DNA of 64,000 nucleotides from Steinernema hermaphroditum (taxonomy: Eukaryota; Nematoda; Chromadorea; Rhabditida; Steinernematidae). Positions 1 to 11,800 of the stretch are shown here, one piece after another. Both the position numbers and the translations under genes were made by a program. The notes under the pieces were generated by a model that worked only from the letters and a program-made list of their open reading frames with translations, had not been told where the DNA came from and did not search any database. Each line of letters begins with the position of its first letter. The stretch's first letter is position 1. The stretch spans positions 682,001-746,000 of the forward strand of contig CM059622.1 of assembly GCA_030435675.1 (NCBI GenBank), in the 5' to 3' direction.

Positions 1-1371
1 TCGTCCGGGCTGCTTCAGCGATCCCAAAATCACCGAATTCGTCCTAAAAAGTGGACAGTTAATAACATCCCACATATCCACGTAAATCCAATAAACGAGC
101 GGAAAAAAGGGCCGCTGAGGTGACCCAATTAGCCACCCCGGCGTTGGGAAATTCACGTACATCGGGATGGTGAACGTGCAGAAGTCCTTGTAGTTGAAGT
201 GCGTCTGCCACGGCGCCTCGACTTCGATGGCGACGCCGAAGTTCGGGTTGACGGTGTTGTCGTCGCCGGCCACTTTGCCGCCGTCCAGTCCGGCGCAGTT
301 GATGACAAAGTCGAAGTGTTCGCCGAGTTCGTTGAGGTCGGCGACCTTCTTGTGCTCGAAGCGCACGTTTTCGTACTTCTCGATCTGTTCGCGGAGCCAC
401 GGCACGTAGCGGCGGCCTTCCGATGCGTAGGCGGTGTAGTGGATGCAGTGTCTGAAATGGTAGTGGTTAGAAATAATATAAAAAAGGGCAACAACACGTC
501 TTAAGCCCCATTTGGCTAACCCTAAGCTGCCCTTAGCAACTTCAGTATCAGCGGAAACAGTAAAATCTGCTGACAGCTTTTGACAGCTCTGACAAGTTTT
601 CAAACAGCATGCCTTTGTTTGAGGTTGATTGGAACACCCGTCTCTTCAGGAACTCAAAGTTTCATTCAGTTGCCAAGAAGGTGAGATTCATCGAAATCTT
701 TGCCCTCCGAATGTCAAGTGATTTACAAAGCATTTCCCCTGGTTTTATTCTTGGATCGGTTTGTTTCATTTCAATTTATAACTTGGCCGAGTCACCATAG
801 CGAAAGACCGTAGATTCTGAGCCTCGACAAGCAAAAAGTATAGGAAAAAAAAAGATAGGAAAACATTGAGAAATGTGTTTCTGATGCATATAATTACAAT
901 CAACTTACGGCGACGGGTTGACGAACATCGACTCCATTTCGCGCTTGTCGAGCCAGCGGAAGTTGTACACGATGTCAGCCATATTCTTTTCCTGGCCTTC
1001 CAAAGTGGCACGATTGTCCGACTGGATATGCCCGGAAACGAGCTTCACGCCCGATGAACATCCAATTGTACGGTAGATCCAAGCGAAGCGATCGAACGAG
1101 ATCCGCGCCCAGTTCCTAAATTCGCCAAAGTCACTCAGAATTGTAGCAAATCACGCACTTGTATTCGTATTTGTCCAATCGGAACAGTCCAGCTGGAACG
1201 AAACTGCATGTTTCTTCGAATTTCCGATCGGCAAACAGGGTAACCTGCAAATATCGATATAAACGAACGGGTAACACGGTGACTTACATGGAATTTGGGG
1301 AACTTCTCGAGGATGGCGAGCGCCGACGAGCAGCCAATGACTCCTTGACCGACGACGGCGACTTTGGCCAT
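1..1371 (-). CDS. D-aspartate/D-amino-acid oxidase (FAD), 3' end cut by window
   Basis: FAD-dependent oxidase that deaminates D-amino acids to 2-oxo acids, NH3 and H2O2, normally in peroxisomes. Exons read from high to low coordinate: 1288-1371, 1159-1244, 909-1115, 161-451 and 1-43; all joins keep frame. The start gives MAKVAVVGQGVIGCSSALAI, a Rossmann GxGxxG dinucleotide-binding motif at residues 8-13. Later come FVPAGLFR, VKLVSGHIQSD, HYTAYASEGRRYVPWL, FVINCAGL and SVILGSLKQPGR, all typical of the DDO/DAO family. The C-terminal part, including the last FAD contacts and any peroxisomal targeting tripeptide, lies outside the window. The intron from 452 to 908 is long for this locus. Nematodes carry several DDO/DAO paralogues, and D-aspartate versus neutral D-amino-acid specificity cannot be decided here. 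Confidence 0.9.
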
Positions 1372-2797
1372 TTCCGAACTGAAAGAGACTTTCATTGAGA
1401 CGATCCAGTGCTTCGAGGAGAGGGACGAAGCGGAAAGGAGAGTGACGCACACGGAGATGTCGATCGATATGGGACAAAGTCCAGGGAAAGTTCATGGTTG
1501 CACGTGATAATGTGAAAATCACAAAGATGGAGCGAACGCGGTATGTGGAAAGTGGTCGTTCTTGTGCGCATCTAGTAATAAGCAAAGATCAAATTAGAGA
1601 GGTAGGATGACAGAACAAAAGAAAAAGGGGAGCTGGCGGTTCGGATTGGAACTCGGATATCCCAACCAACCGGAGCCGAAGGCGAGAACGACGAACATCC
1701 GCTTAGTAAACTGTATTATCTTGCCTACTATAACACATACATTACCAAGAAAGATTGCCGAGCCGAGCCCGAGTTGAGAAACAGGAAAAAAAAAGACTCC
1801 GGCTCCGTTTGGTTCACCCCGCTTCGCTGGAAGTAAGAAACAGAAATCTAAAGAAGAGAACAAAAATCGTCAGCGGTCACAAGTGGCGCCGTCGCCGATC
1901 AATAATCACGTTTCGTGTCTTGTGAAACGGGGAACCCCCATCGCCAAGCAGTGACTATCGGTTGGTTCCACTAGCACAAAAATCGGACTAATGGCCAAGG
2001 CGCTCTTTCTGCCGTTTATATGCGCCCGGCGCCAAAGAGCAACCACAGCGGCGGATCTTCGCTTTGTGAACGTTCTTTGCGTTCCTCAGCTTGTGGATGG
2101 GGGTGATCGTCGAACACACTGGCCGACGAAAGTACAAACTAGCTCGTTTTTCAGAGTAAGGAAGTGTTCAAAGTCTGAATGGGGCACTTATGATCCAAAA
2201 AGCTAGGCTCCATTGTTACTAAAAACGTGGATCATCTGTGATGCTTTTAGGGGGGAGAAGAGTGATGAAGATGAGCACTTATCCGCTCATAACACCAATC
2301 TTCGAGAACCTTCATTTCACCTCGGATGAACGCCTCGAGCTGCTTGGAAAGAGTCGTTTATCGAATGCTGGATAGAAGACAAATCGCTGTGGGACACCCT
2401 CTTTGAGGACTTTAACGACGTCGAGGTTGACCACGGTCAACAACGGCCGGATGCCTACCACATGCCGATTGCCGTCTTGATGAAACACTAGCCACTTTGG
2501 TCAATTTGTTCATGGAAATGCTTTTAATTCACGCCAAAGTTTAAGTTACACAGATAGACATCCAAGAGGTGAACAGCTTTTTGTTTTTTTCTACGTAGTA
2601 TTCCTTTCAGTGCACGAACTCTTTGCCCAATGCCTGAGCCCCGCCTGGGCGTTCCCCCTCCATTCTGTTTTCAAATCTGCAGAAAACAGGAATGTTTCAT
2701 ATCAACATCCAATGTACTTCCTATGCAATCCTGTTTTGCAAAAATTGGCGTTGACAAAGTTTACATAAAAGAGACCAACCCAAAGACTTCCATCAAA
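1372..2797. other. Intergenic region with a possible exon relic
   Basis: No complete gene seen. The interval separates two divergently transcribed genes and should hold both promoters. On the + strand, about 2335-2491 is an open stretch without a start codon that reads ...AAWKESFIECWIEDKSLW... and ends at a stop; its amino-acid composition looks protein-like. It may be an exon of an unrecognised gene or a decayed fragment. I do not recognise the family. Confidence 0.4.
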
Positions 2798-4956
2798 ATG
2801 AGTGTTGCTGTGAAGCCCCTTCTTCTGGAACTGCCCCCAGCAATTCCGCCTGATGCCGTCAGTCAGTCTTCGACGTCCTCCACCGACTTATCCGACTACC
2901 GTATCCTGACCCAATGCGACAAGGACGCTCTGCTGAGTCTTGCGAAGAGCAAGAAAGAAATCGTTGTTGTGATGAAGAGACAAGGCGCCTTCTTCGGTTT
3001 TCTGTTCGATTTAGCCGAAAGCAGACCAAACGACAAGGCTCTGGTGGCTTTTGTCCCGAAACGCTTCAGGCAAAACGTGTCTCCACAGAGCGAAGGCTGC
3101 TTCGACTGGATTATCTACTACGATGTAAGTGGTGATACCTATTCTTCTACGTCATACTGCTCCAGGACAGCTTTGACAATTCGGGCAACCCCCACGATCT
3201 GGACGATATTCACCTCACAAGTTTCCACACTTTCGGACGGGAACTCGTGGAGATTGTTCCACGGAAAATGATAAATCTGGTCCACACAGAGGAAATTTCC
3301 ATGTCGGAAGTGTGCAGAATGAGAGAAGAGCACGGCTTAAAAGGTGAGCTATTCCAGGAAATCGGTAAAAATGGGATAGATGGACAATTTAACAACAGAA
3401 AGGGTTCCGGACAGTCTCGACGCTCAGACTCTGACCTCTCGACAAATGGGTGACCTTGGTGGACAAAGTGGCCTTGGTCCCACCACGAAAATTCTGAAAT
3501 TTTTCCATAGGAACACTGTGTGGACGATTTTCCTGGTTCCTACCGTTTACTCGTCATCACTGCCAATGATATCGTTGCGAGACCCGAGTCCTAGACCGTT
3601 TGGATTCGATCCAAAAGGGAGCGAAGACAACTGACTGTGGTCTTCAAGATTTATAAGGGAAATCGTACTGTATGGATGACAAAAGCATCTAAATTTGGCA
3701 CTCTCGGGCCCTACATAGCCTTGCTCTGGACAGCAGTCTAGATAAATTCACTGTGCTCACAGGCGCCTATCTGGCCGACGTGGAACATCTGAGGCGAAAG
3801 GAGCTCCTCTACCAAACCGCTGAACAGGCCAACATCCCACACGCGAAGACTCTCTTCATAGATTTTGCCGTTGAGAGCAACAAGAAGAGGCTGATCACCC
3901 ATGTTATGGACAAAATTGGCGATTTCCCGATGTTTGTGAAGCCGGCGCTATCTTGCGGCACCTTCGGATGTTCCAAGATCTCTAGCATGGATGATCTTAA
4001 CCAGTGGATAACTCAGGAGATGGCCGACTCCAACCCAAAGGTTTATCCAGGTCTAACTTCCAGCTCTCAGAGCCCATTCAGAAATATGTCATCCAAGAGT
4101 ACCTCGACGGCCGAGAGGTCAGCATCAGCATCGTTCTTCTCCAGAATGGCACTTTTAAGCCTCTTGTGGTGAAGCACATGGGCTCATCATATAACTACAT
4201 CTGCATGGCGACGGGTAGGGCTATCTCTGCCATGTCAAGAAAGTAGCAGTCTTTAGGGGAACCCGTAATCTCTATCGTGGAACATTTCGAGCGCGCGGGG
4301 AAGAGATTTCCCGGAATCTACGAGTTCGCCAAGAAGGTCGTCGACACGTTCAAGCCCATGCCTCCCCAGATGTTTACGGTACAGGGATTTCAGGTTGGTA
4401 GCGTGAAATCTCGATTCACCTGCTCCTTATTTCTCAGATTATGGATGGAAACACTCCTAAGTACTACTTCAACGAGGTAGCCTACCGTCCTGCCGGTGAA
4501 GTGGTCACGGGAACGATGTACAGTGCATGTGGTACGCTAGCCTTTTCCACCCAGAAATTTAACAGTAGTCTTAGGCATTGACCAGTATGCATCGTTGATG
4601 TTGGCCAGCCTTGACCCGAACTACGAACCCCATCCAAATGCTCAGTGGACACCGAAGCTCCAAACAAGTTTTTCGTTTACTCTACGAAAAGGCACCCTTG
4701 CAAGTCACAACGATCTTCCAAAATCTCCCATGGTGAAAGGGACCGTTGTGCAAGTAGGTCAAATTTCCATGCTGTGTGTCGCAGTAGACTCATTCAGTCG
4801 AAGTGGTACGTGTCGCCAGGGCAGAAGATGCAAATGGCCACCTACGTGGACGACTACATGCTCAGTTTCGTGCTGGAGTCGGCCAATGAGGCTGAACGGG
4901 ACACCGACGTTAAGTGGATCCGAGAGAATTGGAGACCGGACGTTGCTGAGGAGTGA
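2798..4956 (+). CDS. ATP-grasp domain protein, copy A
   Basis: Predicted 501-residue ATP-grasp ligase-like protein. Exons 2798-3124, 3166-3343, 3763-4050, 4071-4214, 4257-4393, 4438-4531, 4575-4753, 4798-4956. The start at 2798 (MSVAVKPLLLEL) aligns with the start of copy B. Family marks: QEYLDGREVSISIVLLQNG (ATP-grasp central strand) and FNEVAYRPAGEVVTG, the Glu/Asn metal-binding strand with a following Gly. It ends ...KWIRENWRPDVAEE. ATP-grasp enzymes join a carboxylate to an amine or thiol via an acyl phosphate; the substrate here is unknown. An ITPK-like inositol kinase was considered, but the C-terminal half fits amino-acid ligases better. Oddity: between 4040 and 4071 the frame is restored only by an intron of 20 nt (or 23 nt, 4041-4063). 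Either this is an exceptionally short intron or the gene carries a frameshift. Confidence 0.8.
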
Positions 4957-5109
4957 CTGTTCCGAACTGATGGCTTCGACACAAATTGCATAAAATGTAT
5001 ACATTATATCTGTTAACTTCTTCTGGATATGGCTGAATAGAAACGAGCGCTTAAAAAGCTGAAGTAGCTATGACCAGAGATGCCGATCTTTGACATCTGC
5101 GTTACTCTC

Positions 5110-5425
5110 GAAAAAACAGGAACTGAAATGTTACAACTCGGATGTGTATCAAGGCGAGTATGTACTCTGTAAAGAATCCTGTTTGGGGGAAACATCCTTC
5201 CTTCTTGTTTTGATGTGTTGTAATGTTTCCTTTTGAATCTGGGCAAAGAAGGCATGTGTCATGTTAACAGCGAAGACGCACTTTTTGTTTTGTTGTCTCT
5301 TTTTTTTCACAAGTTACGAATCAGTCCAAACAGCTCCTAGAAGGCATCTAACATCAAGGATACTGTAGTTTCTGCCACTCTGCGAACAGGACCGTCTCCG
5401 CCAAACGATGCCTTTTGTCGGTTAC
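5110..5425 (+). repeat. 300 bp direct repeat, left copy
   Basis: Begins near aaaaacaggaactgaaatg and ends near cgatgccttttgtcggt. The same blocks, in the same order and strand, recur at 8934-9240 (for example aagaatcctgtttggg, tttgaatctgggcaa, cgaagacgcactt, tccaaacagctccta, aacatcaaggatac). The pair brackets ATP-grasp copy B. No coding potential seen. Confidence 0.8.
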
Positions 5426-6250
5426 CCTAACGCCATTCATTCATCTTTACAAGACGTCTAAGCTGGAGCTTAACCCAAGCCTGAATGTTGTGAAGTCCTA
5501 TGGATACGGTATCTGTCAGTTCGAGGCAAGAGGTCAGCTCTACCTCTGACTAATGACGCCGTACACACACCAAAGCTTTATGGCCCTCGCCCAATCAGGT
5601 GGCGCTGCAATTAGCGACGGTTTTAGCGCACACCGATAATCCATCACGGATATCGGGAGATGTGCCAAAGCGGGCCGCCTAATTGCCTTACACCTGAGGC
5701 AGAATCCCAAGGTCAGAAACGCCCCTTTCCGAATCCTTACTTAAGCAATCTGCATGGCCATTCGTGGCCGGCCCCGACTAGACGTAGTCGCGTCGGATCT
5801 TCTCATCTCCTGTGTCCCATCCTTGTCTCGAGCTCCCTGCGGTGAGCAAGTCCTCCCGCACCACAACTGTATCTCATCCTGCGCTAATAAATCCTGTCGA
5901 CTCAAAGACCAGTGCCCACTCAGATTCCACTCCTCAGTTCCACTCTCAGTCACCTCAACACTTGTATTTTCACTATGTTATCCCGCGCCCAAAAATGAAT
6001 ACGCGGCTAGTCCGTGGCTTGTCCAGAGATGTGTCTAATATCTTTAACCTTTAGTTCGCTATACAGTAAGAAAGCCACAAACAACGAAAGTGCTTATGTT
6101 GGTGCGCCCTTGGAGTGAACAGCGTAAAATTCCAACAGAAAAGCCGAGTGTGACAACCCAATACATACAAGAAAGGTTTATCCAAATACATTTAAGACAA
6201 ATAAGATAATTCGTGCTCTATATATCTGCGTCGTGCACACGTGAAGGACT
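5426..6250. other. Intergenic region, nothing recognised
   Basis: Non-coding as far as I can see; short open frames only. It contains the 3' flank of ATP-grasp copy B. Confidence 0.5.
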
Positions 6251-8662
6251 TCACTCCACCATGTGAGGAGCCCAGTTCTCCGAAATCCATTTGATATCCG
6301 CATCCCTTTCCTCTGTTGTAGCCGAGACCAATGTAAGGGCAACGGTCATGTCCAAAATCGAATTCGCATATTCAAGTCGTTTCCCAACAGGATAGTACCA
6401 CTCCGCCTGCATATAGCTACGTGTAGCTATGTAAAAAGACCGCTGTTTACCTGAACGGTTCCGTGTATTTGTGGCTTCTTCGGCACGTCATTATGACTCG
6501 CCAAGATTCCCTTCCTGAACGGATACCAGAAACCGGTCCAAATTAGCGGTTTCCAATCAGAACTGGGTTTTGGAACGTAGTTCGGGTCCAGATGAGACAT
6601 TATAAGCGCTGTGTACTGATTGTAACCTATGTAACCGATTAGCAATGTGGTCAACTTTTAGAGACACCTGTGGTGGCGTAAAGCGTTGTGTTAACACGTT
6701 CGGCTGCCGGTCGATAGCCAAGTTCATTGAAGAAATAGCTGCTGCCGACCTATCGGAACTGGTCAATTCGCTTTCAAACTAAAACGAAACGGACCTGAAA
6801 GCCTTGGATATTGAGGACGTGTGGAGGTCGAGGTTTGAAGGTGTCGATGACCTTCTTCGTGAATTCATAGATTTTAGGGAATGCTCCATTGTTGAGTTTG
6901 TAAAACTCGTCGATTATAGACACAATGGGTTTTCCTAAATGGTGCTAATCACAGTTCTATAGCACAACCAGTGATGTCCGAAATCCAAACGAGTCCAAGT
7001 TTGGACTCGAGACAGGGCTATGCCACCCAGCTCATCCCCTCCCGACGGATTTTCGCTGCGACTAATCCAACAGTCTTTGCAACCATAGCTCCTATTTCTT
7101 AGAGGAATTTTTACGAAGCATAATACTGTCGAAGGTGGAGATGGTGCTAGGAAAGGCGCGGAGCTATCAAGCTTTTCCAGCTTTAAATCCACAGGCACGA
7201 GCCTATGCCAAGCCTGGATGTTAGGCCCGTTCCAAAAAAATGAATACAGAGCTCGCCCGCATCCCAAACCCTAGCTGTAGTTTCCAGAAATTCTTACTAC
7301 TACAACAGAGAGCGAGTCCGTCATGTGGCTTAGTCTTCGCATCACATTATCCGCACTATGTGGACCCAGAGATGGAATACCACACGAACGGCTGGAGCAT
7401 ACATACATGGACAGAATAAGCACGAAAATCGGAGGTTAAATTTGCTTCGCCTAGATCAATTATTTATCTACTCCATGTTTGCTGGCCGTTGCGTGTGGTA
7501 TTCCATCTTTATGCGGAACCACGCCGGACTATCTGCGAGAAGACCTTGTATGCCTTCTCGCAGATAGTTCACCTTTAGGGGTGAGTTGTCCAGGGATGAG
7601 CTGTGGTGACACCTGACTATCTCTAGTTACAACGTACCTGTCGCAATGCATTCACGGTAGCCTGCCGTTCCACCGTACCGTATGGCGAGGGGTTTAAATT
7701 CGCCATTTTGTAGAAGTACATTGGTGATTGTAAATTCACGGCCTTTTATGAATTCTTGGATCAGATAAGGCTGTATCGATATGAGAAAGAGGATGAAAAG
7801 TCAGCGCAGTCTTACAGTATTGTTCTTCTCCTTCAACTGATCGTCCACCCAATGGTTCAGCTCTTCCTCGCTGTCGATCTTAGCTATTCCAAGACCACCG
7901 GTCATCATAGTTCTCTTTGCGATCATCGGGAAATGCTCTATCGAGTTCATGATCTCTTTCAAGATGTTGGCTTTGTCCACGCGATGCACAAAATCGATAT
8001 AGACACTCTTGGCCATTGGGATTCCCGCCTCACAGGCTTTCTGATACACAAGCTCTTTGCAGCGGAGAGGATCGATGTCGGCCATTGTGGGTCCTGAACG
8101 GAAGTACCGTTTCTATAAGGGAAGGCTTAATTACCTTGCAGGCCATGTTTCTCTCTGACACGAGTCACTTCAGTCATCGACGTCTCTTCGCTGTGGATGA
8201 GAAGAATCTTATCCTTGGGCACAATTTTCACGAGTTCATCCCCGAAAACGTGAAGGCAAGGAAGTTTGATTTCGTTCAATGACTTGGCGCCGTAGAAGTA
8301 GTTGTAATTGTCCTGAAACTTCCTGATTTTTCAGTGTTGGAACTTGGACTCACATCATAAAAAATAATCCAGTCGAAGCACCTTCCCACTTCTGGAGAGA
8401 TATTCGGCTTCGACTCCTCGGGTACAAAAGCGACCAGAGCAATATCTCTAGGGCGATTGCGCTCAACATCAGGCAGATGTCGGAAGAAGTCCCTCTCTCG
8501 CTTCACGATGATAGCGATCCTCTTCTTCGTTTTTGACAATGTTGTCAGGGCCTCTTTGTCGGCCGAAGTGAGCACAGCGTTGGTCGACGAATCGGACGAG
8601 TCAGAGATTTTCCTCTCGGTCGATGGCGTGATGAATCGATTATTTTTGATGGAGATGCTCAT
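6251..8662 (-). CDS. ATP-grasp domain protein, copy B (inverted paralogue of A)
   Basis: Predicted 483-residue paralogue of the gene at 2798. Exons, high to low: 8354-8662, 8135-8312, 7816-8093, 7638-7770, 6795-6934, 6668-6749, 6451-6626, 6251-6406; all junction phases agree. It has the same eight-exon plan as copy A with introns at homologous positions. Shared blocks include RCKELVYQKACEAGIPMAKS, YLIQEFIKGREFTITNVLLQ, YEFTKKVIDTFKPRPP, YNQYTALIMSHLDPNYVPKP and ERDADIKWISENW. The metal-binding strand reads FNELGYRPAAE; the Gly after Pro-Ala in copy A is Ala here. At the site of the suspicious 20-nt intron in copy A this copy has an ordinary 45-nt intron (7771-7815). Its 6935-7637 intron is much longer than the A counterpart. 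Function is inferred only as ATP-grasp ligase-like. Confidence 0.82.
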
Positions 8663-8933
8663 CGTAGTTTCTGTAAGCGGAATAAAAGTCATTGTTCCTC
8701 CAAAAATAAGGAACGCTTTAGTAGTTAGACACAACTTTTCGATGGAAACAAAAGAATCTGCTCTGGCCAGAGATGCCAACTGAGCCGGAGCCGAAATACT
8801 TATAGGAGAAAAGAAGCTGCAAAAAGAACCATAACAACTTCCACATTTTCAACAATAATTCAAGCATTGATTCCTGTTTTTGTAATGTTTTGGTGCATTT
8901 GGGCGTTTTACCCAACTCTTTCATTGCTTTCCT

Positions 8934-9240
8934 CATGAAAAACAGGAACTGAAAATGTTACAACTTCGTGTATCGTTTATCAAGGTCATGTACGCTGCAA
9001 AGAATCCTGTTTGGGAGACTTCCTTCCTCCTCTCTTGTTTTGATGTGGTGTGATGTTTGTTTTGAATCTGGGCAACAACGAAGACGCACTTTCTGTTTTG
9101 GTGTTTTTTGAAAGGGTTGGAGCCTTCCCTACAGATTGGTAGTCCAAACAGCTCCTATAAAGCATCGAACATCAAGGATACGGTAGCTGCTGCCACACTG
9201 CCAGCAGGACCGTCACCGCTACACGATGCCTTTCGTCAGT
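8934..9240 (+). repeat. 300 bp direct repeat, right copy
   Basis: Second copy of the element at 5110-5425, same orientation, with several small gaps. It lies just upstream of the start of ATP-grasp copy B, so the two repeats flank that gene. Confidence 0.8.
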
Positions 9241-9739
9241 AATACGGTAGACATGAATTCACTTGTCTTGTTTCTGGAATTTGCTCACTGCACGATAAAT
9301 AAGGTTCTTGGAGGCTATAAGACTAGCCTTCTAAAGACTGCAGATCTATGATTGACGGAGCAATGTTGTTCAAAAGTGAACTTTAGTGAACTCGCTTGAA
9401 AGATCGAAGTATCCTGCGGAAGACAAAAAGGCTGCAAAACAAGATGTGAGTGTTTTGGATGCTTGTCAGTACTTGCTTGATGCACTTTTACCGCATTTAA
9501 CAAACAATAACATGCTTACGACAACATGTTTACGAATTGACTTTCAACAATTAGTGCAGATACAAACGGAATACGGTAAAGAATGTTTCACTTCGAGTTA
9601 ATTACAAAAGGCCGTCTTTGCTGAGCTAGACGGCTTGTTTTTGCAGTTGTTTTGTCGAGATCTGGTTTTCATTCGCCCTTCACATTATCGAGACCAAGAT
9701 ATAACTGTCCATAAATGTACACGACACCGCCTTCAAATC
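9241..9739. other. Intergenic region with a 71-codon open frame
   Basis: Upstream region of the GST-zeta gene. A + strand frame at 9386-9601 is open but matches nothing I know. I do not call it a gene. Confidence 0.4.
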
Positions 9740-10559
9740 ATGAATGCTGTGGCGACCCTTCCCTTATCGTCCCCGCATCTTCTGACCTCCAACGCCCAGT
9801 GGGACGCTTTTCCCGAAGTCAAGACTCATCAAAGAGCAGAAGATGCCAAGCCGACGCTTTACTCGTTCTGGCGGAGCTCGTGCTCGTGGAGGGTACGCAT
9901 CGTGCTCGAACTGAAGGAGCTCGACTACGACTACGTCGCCGTCAATCTTATCCAGGGGGAGCACCGGAACAGCGACTTCCTCGAGCTGAACCCCCAGGGA
10001 TTCGTTCCCGTCTTCGTGGACGGGGACGTGGTGCTCAGCGAGAGTCTGGCCATCATGGAGTACTTGGAGGAAAATCACCCAGCGAGGACGCCACTCCTTC
10101 CCGAAAACGTCCACGAAAGGGCCAAGATCCGGTCCTTGTGCCACCTGGTGGGTGTCTACGTCCCATCTTTTAGACCTTTCCCTTCAGATCGCCAGCAACA
10201 TGCAGCCCCTCTCCACCTATCGCGTCATGCACCTAGCCACCGGCGATACTTCCAAGTACGCCGCCTGGGCGTCTCACTGGATCCACCGAGGATTCGAGGC
10301 CCTCGAGAAGGAGCTCCAAAAGTGCAGTGGACGCTACTCTTTCGGAAACGAGCTGACGCTTCTTGACGCCGTCTTGGCGCCCCAAGTGTTCAGAGCCCGG
10401 CTCTTCAAAGTGGACGTGGACGAGTACCCCACCATCGCGGCCATCGATGGACGCCTAAACGAGTTGGCCGCCTTCAGAAGAAGCCACCCCAGTCGACAGC
10501 CGGACACTCCTGAAGACGCGCACGAGGCGGTCAAGCGGGATATTCTTCACGATTTGTAG
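9740..10559 (+). CDS. gst-42: Maleylacetoacetate isomerase / zeta-class glutathione S-transferase
   Basis: Predicted 260-residue glutathione-dependent isomerase of tyrosine catabolism (maleylacetoacetate to fumarylacetoacetate). Two exons, 9740-10147 and 10188-10559, separated by a 40-bp intron in phase 0. The signature LYSFWRSSCSWRVRIVLELK contains the zeta-class SSCSWRVR active-site motif, where the Ser/Cys pair activates glutathione. LNPQGFVPVFVDGDVVLSES is the GSH-binding strand with cis-Pro. The C-terminal half is helical (GNELTLLDAVLAPQVFRARL, the usual N-capping box region). Family members are about 215 residues, so this one carries a roughly 40-residue N-terminal extension before the thioredoxin fold. 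A downstream start is not obvious, so the extension may be real (targeting) or reflect a wrong start. The symbol follows the C. elegans zeta-class gene. Confidence 0.92.
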
Positions 10560-10766
10560 TTATGAGCATATTCCTATTCTTGTCCATTACGTTAATGTAT
10601 CAAAAGCTATTATGGTGGTAAATACATGGTTACGGCCTCCCGAAAAGAATACGGTATACACGGCTCCAATTAAACATGTATTATGAAACTCCCGAAATGA
10701 GAATCTATCAAGTTCCTTCTCTCCTGCTTGTTATATAATAAAAAGGAAATAAGGCTCCGTACCGAA

Positions 10767-11022
10767 GAAAGACGACGGCTCCTCTTATCCATGTTTAACT
10801 GGCATGAAACTGATCATAAGGGTTCCATTGTCGCGTGTCCTTTTCAGCCACCGATATCCAAACAGCCCCTATAACGGTCTATTATCGAAGGAAATATCCC
10901 ACACAGGACTGGCTGTTTGGAAAGTTTCAAGTCGACTGAATACGTTCCTGTTTCTCGTAAAGTCGAAAACAGAGATGTAACAAGAAGTCGATCTCTGTAC
11001 AGGACGTGCTCAAAGATGAAGT
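10767..11022 (+). repeat. Left arm of a 250 bp inverted repeat around the SLC17-like gene
   Basis: Contains acggctcctctta, catgtttaactgg, ccacacagg, ctgtttgga, agtttcaagtc and cagagatgtaaca in this order. The reverse complement of 14650-14902 has the same blocks in the same order. Within this arm tccaaacagcc (10855) and ggctgtttgga (10909) also form an internal inverted repeat. Confidence 0.75.
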
Positions 11023-11028
11023 CATTTT

Positions 11029-11800
11029 GGGAATTCACAATCTAAAGTACATCTAGCCTATTAGGCCGTCTAAGATGTTTCGTAAGCATAAGGAAGCACA
11101 TCGTAGTCAGCTATCCATTGGTGGCTTCGAATCGAAGACGGTAATCCCATTAGCTGCGCGGGCATCGGAGAAGTGTGAGTGCTTCTATTAATAGGAAATT
11201 CAGTATTGAAGGAAGAGAAAAGTGTTGCAAAAAATGGCTACAAACAGTAGAACCGGAATCGTTCGCTTTCGACATCCATCTGTACGGTGAACTTATATTG
11301 TGGCTGGATAGAAAACACAACGACAACATGTTTTTGGCAATGGATGCCTGTCTATGCCTTGAACTTTGGCCGCAGCAGCACACATGACAGTGAGCGAAAA
11401 TAACATTTTGCAGATTTGCAGCGTCGAACGATTAACTGTCGATTTGAGGGAAATGTTATATGTATTGGGAATTCATAATCCAAAGCCGCTTTTTGTACTA
11501 CAGCCGTTTACATCGTTCACCTACCCAAATCAACGCTATTATACCGTCTAAGGCGCCTAAGCATGAAGAAGCACATCGTAGCCGGCTCTCCATTTCTGGC
11601 TTCGGAGCGGAACCAAAATAGTGGCTGTGTCAAAATCAAAATCTTGTCAAATCTATTAATAGGAACCTCTTTCAGTGTTTGATGAACAGAAAAGTGTTGC
11701 AAAAAATGGCTAAAAACAGTAGAACCGGAATCTTTCGCGCTCGACATCTTTTGACACAACATTTTGCAGATCTGCAGAGTCGAACAATTATGTATCGATT
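11029..11800 (+). repeat. Imperfect tandem duplication, period about 440-470 bp
   Basis: Unit 1 starts at gggaattcacaatc (11029) and unit 2 at gggaattcataatcc (11467). Shared internal blocks are gaagcacatcgtag, ctattaatagga, gtgttgcaaaaaatggct, acagtagaaccggaatc and aacattttgcagat. No coding function seen. Confidence 0.7.

Noticed and set aside
194..504. Plus-strand frames over the D-amino-acid oxidase exon
   Set aside because: Shadow frames of a coding exon on the minus strand with a clear family match.
2798..4956. Inositol-tetrakisphosphate 1-kinase (ITPK)
   Set aside because: N-terminal similarity is weak and the C-terminal FNEVAYRPAG strand fits amino-acid-ligase type ATP-grasp proteins better.
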